Notes under the pieces: generated by a model | Told to the model about the DNA's origin: nothing | The model's input: only the letters and a program-made list of their open reading frames with translations | Databases searched by the model: none | Translations under genes and position numbers: made by a program | In this document: positions 1 to 6,388 of the stretch, one piece after another | Position numbering within the stretch: the stretch's first letter is position 1 | How the letters are laid out: each line of letters begins with the position of its first letter | Source of the DNA: an uncultured Bacilli bacterium | Lineage (GTDB): Bacteria; Bacillota_I; Bacilli_A; RF39; UBA660 | Reading direction: 5' to 3' | NCBI GenBank assembly: GCA_910577075.1 | Contig: CAJTKV010000030.1 | Coordinates: 4,909 to 15,712, forward strand | Length of the DNA: 10,804 nucleotides

Positions 1-574
1 TTTTAGGTGTCCATTTGCTCTTTTCCTCTTCTTTAACTATGCTTTTAGGAATGACAACCTCAGCCTTTTCCTTTTCGATTTTTTCCTTAATGATTTTGGC
101 TTCTTCTTCATTGATGACAAAAGATACATCAACACCCATTATCCCCATATCATTTAAGTTTTTCATAATTTTCTTACATTCTTTTTTGAGAATTGTCTCC
201 TCTATTTTCGAGGTAACTTCAACAATTATGACATCATCATCGATTTTTACCATATCGCGATTTAATCCCGATAAACTAGGATTATTCTCAATTAATATAT
301 CTAGGTAATGTAAAAAGTATTCGATTACTGAATCACTATTGAGATTTTCATAAGTCATCTGAATATAAATATGTTTTATATCATCAACGCCATCTGCACA
401 AAGTCTTTTTAAACTTAACATCGCATTTAAATCGATTATATTCTTCGCATTAATCCTCAAGGTCCATGTATTTTCCTTGCGATTAACCACCATATCTTTT
501 AGTGCAGCATCTTCAAAAGATATTACATCAGTAAAATTAACTAATTTAAAAAATCTCAATAACTTTTCATCCAT
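1..574 (-). CDS. polC: DNA polymerase III PolC, N-terminal fragment (runs off the left edge)
   Basis: The minus strand is open from an ATG at 574 to the window edge, giving 191 codons without a stop; the gene continues outside the window. PolC is the replicative DNA polymerase of low-GC Gram-positive bacteria, with a built-in 3'-5' exonuclease. The visible part corresponds to the family's non-catalytic N-terminal region: it opens MDEKLLRFFKLVNFTD, has a KENTWTLRI strand near residues 33-41, then a region around SLSGLN/VIIVEVTSKIEE that matches the KLKGNKLIVKTKTDTE area of Bacillus subtilis PolC as I remember it, and ends in a Lys/Glu-rich linker. The OB, exonuclease and polymerase domains would lie beyond the edge. 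The start is supported by an AAGGAAG ribosome-binding site at 585-591, 10 nt upstream, and by a promoter just before it. The assignment rests on pattern recognition from memory, without an alignment. Confidence 0.82.
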   Translation of the reverse strand, partial: MDEKLLRFFKLVNFTDVISFEDAALKDMVVNRKENTWTLRINAKNIIDLNAMLSLKRLCADGVDDIKHIYIQMTYENLNSDSVIEYFLHYLDILIENNPSLSGLNRDMVKIDDDVIIVEVTSKIEETILKKECKKIMKNLNDMGIMGVDVSFVINEEEAKIIKEKIEKEKAEVVIPKSIVKEEEKSKWTPK

Positions 575-600
575 CTTGTGTACACTTCCTTATTTACTTC

Positions 601-629
601 ATTATACTAAAAATATCAAACATTATAAA
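601..629 (-). promoter_or_regulatory. Predicted promoter of polC
   Basis: Read on the minus strand, a perfect -10 box TATAAT (601-606) is preceded after 17 bp by TTTATA (624-629), a 4-of-6 match to the -35 consensus. The expected transcript start is near 594, about 20 nt before the polC ATG, and the AAGGAAG ribosome-binding site (585-591) falls inside this short leader. The promoter lies just after the upstream terminator hairpin, so polC seems to be transcribed separately from the small unit before it. Confidence 0.55.
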
Positions 630-665
630 GAACAAAAGAAAAAGTTTAGAGAATCTCTAAACTTT
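625..665 (-). terminator. Rho-independent terminator of the small transcription unit upstream of polC
   Basis: A perfect 11-bp stem (641-651 with 655-665, AAAGTTTAGAG against CTCTAAACTTT) encloses a 3-nt loop. On the minus strand it is followed by a T-rich run (CTTTTTCTTTTGTTCTTT) down to about 625. The plus strand has no T-run after the hairpin, so the direction is clear. It would end the 881-641 transcript and any read-through from B1, which has no convincing terminator of its own. Confidence 0.8.
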
Positions 666-686
666 GTAATCATGGTTTGAAAACAT

Positions 687-714
687 ATCTTCGTTGCATT
701 ATCTTCGTTGTATG
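687..714 (-). repeat. Two tandem 14-nt direct repeats inside the small transcription unit
   Basis: Positions 687-700 (ATCTTCGTTGCATT on the plus strand) and 701-714 (ATCTTCGTTGTATG) are adjacent copies identical at 12 of 14 positions. In the predicted minus-strand RNA each copy contains CAACGAAGAT, and a looser copy (CAACGAGAGAAGATAT) lies at about 787-802. They sit between the long-range stem and the terminator. Confidence 0.7.
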
Positions 715-715
715 T

Positions 716-777
716 AATACAGATTTTGTTCTCATTGGTTGTTGTAGCTTGTTGATAGTCATTTAAAAATCTGTATT
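716..777 (-). other. Long-range 12-bp inverted repeat (RNA stem) in the small transcription unit
   Basis: Positions 716-727 and 766-777 are perfect reverse complements over 12 bp, separated by 38 nt. In the minus-strand RNA they would form a closing stem around a loop that carries three CAAC tetramers (751-754, 741-744 and 738-741). No T-run follows, so this is not a terminator; it looks like a structural element. Confidence 0.6.
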
Positions 778-865
778 TTAAGTTTTATATCTTCTCTCGT
801 TGAATAGTCTTGGTGTCCGTTGCAATAATCCTGTTGTAAACTTAATATCAACCTTTCTCCCCATC

Positions 866-881
866 AAGGGTATGTACCCTT
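866..881. promoter_or_regulatory. 16-bp palindrome at the predicted transcript start (operator or 5' stem)
   Basis: AAGGGTATGTACCCTT is a 7-bp inverted repeat around a 2-nt centre. It begins 7 bp downstream of the -10 box of the small unit, so it would be either a repressor site across +1 or a 6-bp hairpin with a 4-nt loop at the extreme 5' end of the RNA. The sequence alone does not decide between these. Confidence 0.5.
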
Positions 882-887
882 AATGAC

Positions 888-917
888 ATTATATTACATA
901 TCAATTGTCTAAATCAA
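888..917 (-). promoter_or_regulatory. Predicted promoter of the small transcription unit
   Basis: Read on the minus strand, TTGATT (912-917, 4 of 6 against the -35 consensus) and a perfect TATAAT (888-893) are separated by 18 bp. The expected start is near 881, at the 5' edge of the palindrome. The promoter begins only 26 bp past the B1 stop codon. Confidence 0.6.
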
Positions 918-942
918 TAGAATTTTGTCATTTTTTGAAATT

Positions 943-2730
943 TTATTGATAAGTATATTTTTTTATAGCTTCATCAATGCATTCTGAATCTTTAAGAGGG
1001 ATATTGAAAGATTTAAAAATCGGTTCTTCACTATTAATGGCATCTTCAACAATCTTCTTAAGTTCGGTATTATATAAAGCAATTTTTCTCAAAATTTCCT
1101 CATATTGCTCTCTATATTTTTCTTCACTAAGGTTTCCATCTAAGACTTCATGACGCAAACATCTTTCATATTCGATAAATATTGCCATTGATAAAGTATC
1201 TCTACTAACATCATTAATTTCCGAAAACATTTCATCGTAATTTATTTGTCCATTGGAAAAATAACTATAAGCAAATTCTGGGTTCATTCTGATATAATCA
1301 TACGTGTCAAAAATTGATGAAGTTATATAATCGGCTAATTCGCAGGCATCAGTAGAAGTAAATAATTCTTTCTTCTCTTCATCTCGTAAAGTATTTTTTT
1401 CACTTAAAGTGAATAAATAAACTAAAAAACGTGAATCTGGATCTTGATAATCTAAATTTTCTCCTTTATTTTTAATGAGTTCAGCAAGTTTTTCCAGATA
1501 AAAAGCTGTAGTTATATTAGCATGTGTTATAGAATCAAAATATAAATTATAGTGACCATACACATTATCGCGAACAGTTACTACCACCATATCATTAAAT
1601 AAATTATTATTTATCTCTACTGTTTTAAAGACATCAGCAGCCGAATATATTCCAACATTATAAATATCACTAACCAAGACAAATTGTTCATATTCGCTTA
1701 AAATTCCCTTTTTTTTATAATATTTAATCAAAATATTGCCCAATTTCTCTATATATAAGGAATAATAGTCATCTTGAAGCTTGCCTGTCGAATGATAATA
1801 TCTATCAAGCAAATCCGTAAGTTCCTTTATTTCATCTCCAGATACTCCATAAGTATTAGCTAATACTTCAATATATTTATCTTTGCCAAAAATAATGGTA
1901 TCTTTTAAAAGTTCTTTTTGAACACCTAAAGAAAGGTAACCAAATAGATTAGAATCTAGAGGAATAATACGCTCTTTTTCATTCGCCATATCATCTAATT
2001 GATTAGTTAATCCCACATAAATGCTATAATCATCGCCAAATATAACACGGCTTAATTCAAGAATATAATTATCGCTATTTACATCTTGAAAATCACCTTC
2101 GCTAATTCTCTTAGTTATATCTGCTACTTGCGAATTAGTAATAAATAATTCGTCATTAAAAAGATAAGTAAAATCATTTGTCCAAAGTATTTTTATATCA
2201 TCAGCAATAGTCGAGTTGTCTTTAATCGCCTCTGTTACCTTATCTAAGTATCTCGCCTTAGTTGCTTCTCTATTCTCCAAAGATTCAGCTAACACATCGA
2301 TATGCTCCTTTATTTCCTTTTCATAGGGTTTATACGCCAAAGTCATCAAGTAACAAGCAGCAATGACAAAGACACATCCCAAAATAGCCTTTTTATAATG
2401 GTGTTTTCTTTTTTCTTTGCTACCATTTTCTATGTTCTTTTTACTAGCATTATTTTGTTTTTCTTTCGTATCTTCCCTATCTATTCTTGCATTAAAATTG
2501 ACGACTGATTTTAATCCTTGCAATTCGCTTTTATTAGTTATTTCATAGGGTTTAATATCCGGATCTTCAAAGTCTTCCGGAATTAAATCATCGAGATATT
2601 CCAACCCATCTTTTTGCTTATCAAAGAAATCCGCTGGAACGGCATAGAATTTATCTAATATTGCATTGTAATATATCTTTTTTTCTTCGCCCTTTTCAAT
2701 ATAGGAACCAATATAAACATATCTATTCAT
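943..2730 (-). CDS. B1: single-pass membrane protein with large outward-facing helical domain, unknown family (B-type partner of the lipoprotein pair)
   Basis: This 595-residue protein is not recognised. Residues 1-75 form a small cytoplasmic domain with the family signature MNRYVYIG...KKIYYN...DKFYAV...FF. A charged, low-complexity linker (about 83-114, rich in Lys, Asn and Glu) leads to one membrane segment at about 115-132. The basic residues before it predict N-inside, C-outside topology. The outer domain of about 460 residues is acidic and helical. It shares with B2 and B3 the YGHYNLYFDS region (391-400), NKGENLDYQDPDSRFLVYL (421-439), YFSNGQINYDE (490-500), a lone cysteine in YERCLR (521-526) and a C-terminal KKYTY. 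The ATG at 2730 overlaps the A1 stop by 8 nt and has AGGAGG (2736-2741) 5 nt upstream, so translation is probably coupled to A1. B1 lacks the HQND motif of B2 and B3. I see no catalytic motif. Gene and topology are secure; function is unknown. Confidence 0.9.
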   Translation of the reverse strand: MNRYVYIGSYIEKGEEKKIYYNAILDKFYAVPADFFDKQKDGLEYLDDLIPEDFEDPDIKPYEITNKSELQGLKSVVNFNARIDREDTKEKQNNASKKNIENGSKEKRKHHYKKAILGCVFVIAACYLMTLAYKPYEKEIKEHIDVLAESLENREATKARYLDKVTEAIKDNSTIADDIKILWTNDFTYLFNDELFITNSQVADITKRISEGDFQDVNSDNYILELSRVIFGDDYSIYVGLTNQLDDMANEKERIIPLDSNLFGYLSLGVQKELLKDTIIFGKDKYIEVLANTYGVSGDEIKELTDLLDRYYHSTGKLQDDYYSLYIEKLGNILIKYYKKKGILSEYEQFVLVSDIYNVGIYSAADVFKTVEINNNLFNDMVVVTVRDNVYGHYNLYFDSITHANITTAFYLEKLAELIKNKGENLDYQDPDSRFLVYLFTLSEKNTLRDEEKKELFTSTDACELADYITSSIFDTYDYIRMNPEFAYSYFSNGQINYDEMFSEINDVSRDTLSMAIFIEYERCLRHEVLDGNLSEEKYREQYEEILRKIALYNTELKKIVEDAINSEEPIFKSFNIPLKDSECIDEAIKKYTYQ

Positions 2731-4570
2731 TGTTGCCTCCTAAAGATAATTCCTTCGCATCTTTCTTTTTGTTGAAGTTATAGTAGAAAGTTCCAAAATG
2801 TGCATCGCCAAATTCTTCCAATTTTCCTCCAATAGATACGATATAGATATACTTCACATCCCCTGTATTATCATCCGTAATCTCCACTTTAAAACCAGGG
2901 ATAGTTCGCGTCGTAAAGGCATCTTCAATATTTATAAAAGTATCTAAAGCCTCGCCATCTTCATAAAATTCTGGATATTCATAATAGATGACATTAGCAC
3001 CATTATATTTACCCGCCTTTGGTGAAATCTTTTCACTTATTACCAAAGGGCTTACATACCTTGGAGAGAGATATCCATATTCCCAATTAACTGAACATTC
3101 GGGATTATACATAGCTTCATATCCTAAATCATTATTGGCAAGTATTTCTGCCCCTTCTTCAAGATATTTTTGATAGTCAACTTCCCAATTAAACAAAAAG
3201 TTTTCATAATAAGTATGAACGTATTCCTCATATTCCTCCTTAGTCATCTTAATTAAATCACCATAAGTAACATCCAACGTAAAATCAAAATTTGCTTCTC
3301 TCTCCCTATAATGCGTAATCGTTGAGGCATTGATATAATTAGCTAAAGCCGTATAGCGAATGAAATCATAGTACTCTATGCCCTCATCTGATAAACGCTC
3401 ATTAAATAGACGCAAATAAAATTTTTGAGCTGATGGATTGCCTTCAATAAAACTTAAAATAAAGCTATTAAACTCATCTTCATCTTTAAAATGGTCTTTG
3501 AGATTTTCATAGATTAAAGCGCGAATCTCCACACTTGTCTTTTCATCGGAACTACTTTTTCCCAAAGCATCTCTATCGAGAAGAAGAACGATTAAATCGA
3601 AGAATTCTTTTTCATAATCTGCTGTATCCTTATCAAATACATTGGATATCTCCATCTCTACATTTTTTGTCTTAGCTTCTTCAATACTGATGTCGGACAA
3701 TAAATATGTATAAGGCACATTCATACTATAAGAAAGAGTACCATAATTCGATTCACTAAAACCCGCATTAAGCCCTAATAATTCTTGATAAATAGTTATC
3801 TCATTCTTGCGAAAATACTTACTTTCTTTAAGCATTGCTGCATATAACGTTTTATCAAATTCTTGGTCATATGCACACTTTGTTTGAACCAAGGTATTCA
3901 TAATTTCTTGAATGCGAGTCTCATACATACTTTTTAATTTCTGATTTTGATAATCTGTTGAATCATATATTTCATAATATTGATCTAATTTTAAAATTAA
4001 TTCTTCTACTAAAATACGATCCTTTATCTGGGTATTTTGATATATACAATCAATAACTTTATCTATATCGCGAGAAAGAACACTAGCAAAAAATTTTTCA
4101 TCATCGTTAACAATAGTTCTTAAAGTATTTATATGTGCGAATGTTTCCCTTTCAAGATACCATAATGGGCCAACTTCTTTTCCTTTTAATTGGTAATTAA
4201 ACATTGAATAAAATCCATGACCAAATTCATCATTATCACGCTTAAGCATACTCGTAACATAATAAAGAAGCGTATCAATGCTATGATTATAGTCTAACAA
4301 ATTATCTAATTCTTCCGAAAATTCTTCATACTCTTCATCCGTCATATTATCAATTGCCATACAAAAAAATTTATAGTAAAAATCTTCATAATAATCTTTA
4401 TTTGTCGTAAAAATACTATTGCTTGTATAATGATATTTTCTATCAAGGAAAGATTCAATTTTTTCTTCATATCCCTCTTTTATATTGACTTCTTCACGCT
4501 TACACCCTGTTGTTGCTAACATCAACGATAGCAAAACCATAGCCGTTCTTCTGCGATTTTTGGCTTTCAT
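2723..4570 (-). CDS. A1: secreted lipoprotein of unknown family (A-type partner)
   Basis: This is a 615-residue protein from the ATG at 4570. The N-terminus has a basic n-region (KAKNRRR), a hydrophobic stretch (AMVLLSLMLA) and a lipobox-like LATTGC with Cys23, so it is predicted to be lipidated and held on the outer membrane face. The mature part is acidic and mostly helical. Counted from the GTG at 4579, residues about 158-250 resemble the core of the B proteins. The C-terminal third is best conserved with A2 and A3: LANNDLGYEAMYNPEC (480-495), GANVIYYEYPEFYEDGEAL (527-545), then a strand-rich TIPGFKVEITDDNTGD (559-574). The frame opens at a GTG (4579), but that codon lies at the end of the TTAGGGG site; the ATG has 8-nt spacing and matches A2. 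The last codons (LSLGGNNE, TAG stop) encode B1's ribosome-binding site. No enzymatic motif is seen; a scaffold, receptor or substrate-binding role is only a guess. Confidence 0.88.
   Translation of the reverse strand: MKAKNRRRTAMVLLSLMLATTGCKREEVNIKEGYEEKIESFLDRKYHYTSNSIFTTNKDYYEDFYYKFFCMAIDNMTDEEYEEFSEELDNLLDYNHSIDTLLYYVTSMLKRDNDEFGHGFYSMFNYQLKGKEVGPLWYLERETFAHINTLRTIVNDDEKFFASVLSRDIDKVIDCIYQNTQIKDRILVEELILKLDQYYEIYDSTDYQNQKLKSMYETRIQEIMNTLVQTKCAYDQEFDKTLYAAMLKESKYFRKNEITIYQELLGLNAGFSESNYGTLSYSMNVPYTYLLSDISIEEAKTKNVEMEISNVFDKDTADYEKEFFDLIVLLLDRDALGKSSSDEKTSVEIRALIYENLKDHFKDEDEFNSFILSFIEGNPSAQKFYLRLFNERLSDEGIEYYDFIRYTALANYINASTITHYREREANFDFTLDVTYGDLIKMTKEEYEEYVHTYYENFLFNWEVDYQKYLEEGAEILANNDLGYEAMYNPECSVNWEYGYLSPRYVSPLVISEKISPKAGKYNGANVIYYEYPEFYEDGEALDTFINIEDAFTTRTIPGFKVEITDDNTGDVKYIYIVSIGGKLEEFGDAHFGTFYYNFNKKKDAKELSLGGNNE
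2736..2741 (-). promoter_or_regulatory. Ribosome-binding site of B1, embedded in the A1 coding end
   Basis: AGGAGG lies 5 nt before the B1 ATG and is read in A1 as part of the Leu-Gly-Gly codons of LSLGGNNE. The stop of A1 and the start of B1 share ATGAATAG. The site fixes the B1 start and suggests coupled translation. Confidence 0.85.
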
Positions 4571-4578
4571 AAAATTCA

Positions 4579-4585
4579 CCCCTAA
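4579..4585 (-). promoter_or_regulatory. Ribosome-binding site that decides the A1 start
   Basis: TTAGGGG ends 8 nt before the ATG at 4570. A GTG at 4577-4579 shares its first base with this site, so it cannot be an efficient start. The same sequence and spacing occur before A2. Confidence 0.75.
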
Positions 4586-4593
4586 GTCACCTT

Positions 4594-4622
4594 ATTATAT
4601 ACTTTTATTTTTAATAATTCAA
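4594..4622 (-). promoter_or_regulatory. Promoter of the A1-B1 operon
   Basis: On the minus strand, TTGAAT (4617-4622), a 17-bp spacer and TATAAT (4594-4599) form a strong housekeeping-type promoter. The expected start near 4587 gives a leader of only about 17 nt, almost all of it ribosome-binding site. The -35 box directly follows the T-run of the preceding terminator. The promoter is nearly identical to the one before A2. Confidence 0.85.
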
Positions 4623-4655
4623 TATAAAAGACTTATTTTGCATTTATAAGTCTTT
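4618..4655 (-). terminator. Rho-independent terminator after B2
   Basis: A perfect 10-bp stem (4627-4636 with 4646-4655, AAAGACTTAT/ATAAGTCTTT) encloses a 9-nt loop and is followed on the minus strand by TTTTATATTG. It lies 11 bp past the B2 stop, and its T-run merges into the -35 box of the A1 promoter. Confidence 0.75.
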
Positions 4656-4666
4656 CACTTTCTCCC

Positions 4667-6388
4667 CTATTTAAAGGTATATTCTTTTGTATCGCTTTTT
4701 ATCTCATCATAAGAGAAAGGTACTAATTTAAATTCATAATGTGGTGATGTATTATTTTTCAAACTATTTACTAATAGATTATAAAATTCTTCATCATCAC
4801 TTTGAATATAATCAAGTATCTCTGCCATTTTGGCACTATATTCCTCATAATAATCGGGTTTATTTGCTAATTCGATTCTCAAGCAATAATCTAAAGTTTG
4901 AAATAAAGCTATAGAATCCTCGTTGTTTTTTGGCACTCGCATACTATCAACAATATCCGATATATTTAATTTACCAGTGGAAAGATAACCATAAAGAAAA
5001 GCTGGATCAATACTCACGCGTCCACTGCGATCATAAAAGACATTGTACCCTATTAACAAGGATAAATCATCACTTGTCTTAACTTCAGCTAATTCTTCAC
5101 TTTGACTCATAAATGAATCCTCGCGAGCTAAGTATACAAGGTAAATTAAAAAGCGAGCATCGGAATCATTATAATCTAGAGCATTGCCTTTTTTATTAAT
5201 TAAATCGGCTAATTTTTCACAGTAAATGGCAAACGAATAATCTTCTTGCGTTTCTGAATTATACCACAAATCATATTTCCCATATTTTGGATCATTAAAT
5301 GTAACAGCAATATTTTTAGAAAAGATATTATTCTTAATCAAGAATTCATCATCAAAAGCTTGGCTTGATAAAACAAGATAATCAAGTTCGCTATATTCTA
5401 CATTTTCCTGATAATATTTTAAAAGAATATTACCTAATTTTTGATAAAATGTATCTCTAATTTCTAATTTTTTCTCCGAATTTCTCGATTCGTGATAAGC
5501 ATTTATTAGATTTATCAATTCCCTGATATTTTCCTCAGTTGTATTATATTTTTTAGTTAAATAGTTAATATATCCATCTTCCCCAGCAAATATGGAAGTA
5601 AGCAGCTTATCATTTGCTTCAATATTTAACATACCAAACATGATTGATTCCTCTGATAAATCCCGATCATCTACATATTCTGATAAAGACATTGATGTAC
5701 ACTTGCTTATAATGTTATCCTTCCCAAAGAGAATATATGACAAGGTCCTAGAATAATTTGATATATTATAATTTTCAAAGTTAAACATTTTAAGACGATG
5801 ACTGATTTGATTGACCTCACTATCCGATATATAGACATCAGAAAGAACAATAGTAGAAAAAATAGATTTAAAAGTTCCCTTCAATTCTTGACTCATTGTC
5901 GCATTTTCTTCTATGCTTTCATAAAATTTAAGAAGATGTATATCATCATTTTGATGACTGGCTTTATAATCATCAACTAAGCTTTCAAACTTTTTTCCAG
6001 CTTCATTACATAGAGAATGAACCTCTGATGAGAATACTGCTAGTGAAAAAGTTACTAAAATATAAAAGAATAATATTTTTTTTCGCCTTTCACGAGACTT
6101 TTTCTCTCTAATATCTCTCTTATTTAATTCTCTTATTGCCTTAGTTAAATTCTCTTCTTTTATGGAATGTTTTCTCATAGCTTCATAAAAAGCCTTAAGT
6201 GCTTGAATCTCATCGGGATTAGTAATAAGAACAGCTTGTTCTTTTTTATCCCGATCATCGCCAATTTCTATATTTTCCTCTTTATCTTCACTAAAATATT
6301 CCTCATAAGCTGAATAAAACTCATCTTTTAATTCATTATAAAAAATAACTTTATCTCCATCAGTTCCCAAATATATATACTTACTCAT
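4667..6388 (-). CDS. B2: single-pass membrane protein with large outward-facing helical domain, unknown family
   Basis: This 573-residue paralogue of B1 and B3 has a cytoplasmic N-terminal domain MSKYIYLG...KVIFYN...DEFYSA...YF (1-32), then a long charged segment (70-104) ending in the basic REKKSRERRKK. One membrane helix follows at about 105-121, giving N-inside topology. Outside the membrane come SHQNDDIHLLKFYESIEENA (144-163, shared with B3), the repeat-like core TSIFAGEDGYINYL...YSELDYLVLSSQAFD (264-346) that resembles part of the A proteins, KYGKYDLWYNSET (368-380), KKGNALDYNDSDARFLIYL (399-417), YLSTGKLN (468-475), and Cys502 in the family's C[LM]R motif. The ATG at 6388 overlaps the A2 stop by 8 nt, with AGGAGG (6394-6399) 5 nt upstream. 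A terminator follows the TAG stop, so B2 ends its operon. No catalytic or binding motif is recognised and the function is unknown. Confidence 0.9.
   Translation of the reverse strand: MSKYIYLGTDGDKVIFYNELKDEFYSAYEEYFSEDKEENIEIGDDRDKKEQAVLITNPDEIQALKAFYEAMRKHSIKEENLTKAIRELNKRDIREKKSRERRKKILFFYILVTFSLAVFSSEVHSLCNEAGKKFESLVDDYKASHQNDDIHLLKFYESIEENATMSQELKGTFKSIFSTIVLSDVYISDSEVNQISHRLKMFNFENYNISNYSRTLSYILFGKDNIISKCTSMSLSEYVDDRDLSEESIMFGMLNIEANDKLLTSIFAGEDGYINYLTKKYNTTEENIRELINLINAYHESRNSEKKLEIRDTFYQKLGNILLKYYQENVEYSELDYLVLSSQAFDDEFLIKNNIFSKNIAVTFNDPKYGKYDLWYNSETQEDYSFAIYCEKLADLINKKGNALDYNDSDARFLIYLVYLAREDSFMSQSEELAEVKTSDDLSLLIGYNVFYDRSGRVSIDPAFLYGYLSTGKLNISDIVDSMRVPKNNEDSIALFQTLDYCLRIELANKPDYYEEYSAKMAEILDYIQSDDEEFYNLLVNSLKNNTSPHYEFKLVPFSYDEIKSDTKEYTFK

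Larger units (their letters stand above)
625..881 (-). ncRNA. Candidate structured small RNA (or micro-peptide) transcription unit, about 250 nt
   Basis: This unit has its own promoter (888-917) and a strong terminator (641-665), and it lies between B1 and polC. From 5' to 3' the transcript would contain a stem at its very start (866-881), a purine-rich GGGGAG (857-862), and a 12-bp stem formed by 766-777 with 716-727 (AATACAGATTTT/AAAATCTGTATT) enclosing a 38-nt loop. Next come two tandem 14-nt repeats (701-714 and 687-700), then the terminator. The tetramer CAAC occurs eight times between 693 and 836, mostly outside the stems. It matches no RNA family I know: I see no tmRNA, SRP, RNase P, 6S or T-box signature. 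Two 30-codon reading frames could instead be translated (851-759 and 762-670, overlapping as ATGA). That it is transcribed is likely; its nature is unknown. Confidence 0.45.

Noticed and set aside
15..308. Plus-strand frame of 97 codons
   Set aside because: It is antisense to polC; its Ser/Phe/Ile-rich product is the mirror of a Lys/Glu-rich coding strand.
477..680. Plus-strand frame of 67 codons
   Set aside because: It runs across the polC start, promoter and the terminator hairpin on the opposite strand, with no ribosome-binding site.
687..836. CRISPR-like repeat array
   Set aside because: The repeats are too short, irregularly spaced and without spacer structure; no cas gene is nearby.
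641..881. T-box or other riboswitch controlling polC
   Set aside because: No T-box consensus or known aptamer core is visible, and a separate promoter for polC lies after the terminator, so the element is not an obvious leader of polC.
921..945. Terminator directly after B1
   Set aside because: Only a weak, bulged A/T pairing is present and no clean hairpin with a T-run; the first strong terminator is at 641-665.
943..2730. Homology of the A C-terminal strand-rich segment with the B N-terminal domain (both have KYIY near a Gly-rich turn)
   Set aside because: The similarity covers only a few common residues and lies on opposite sides of the membrane; too weak to claim.
2988..3173. Open plus-strand frames inside the A and B genes, such as 2988-3173, 6432-6815 and 9447-9662
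   Set aside because: They lie wholly opposite long conserved genes, lack ribosome-binding sites and have the skewed composition expected of antisense reading of AT-rich genes.
4571..4579. GTG at 4579 as the start of A1 (and the GTG at 8270 for A2)
   Set aside because: Each GTG overlaps the TTAGGGG ribosome-binding site. The ATG 9 nt downstream has proper spacing in both genes and aligns between the paralogues.
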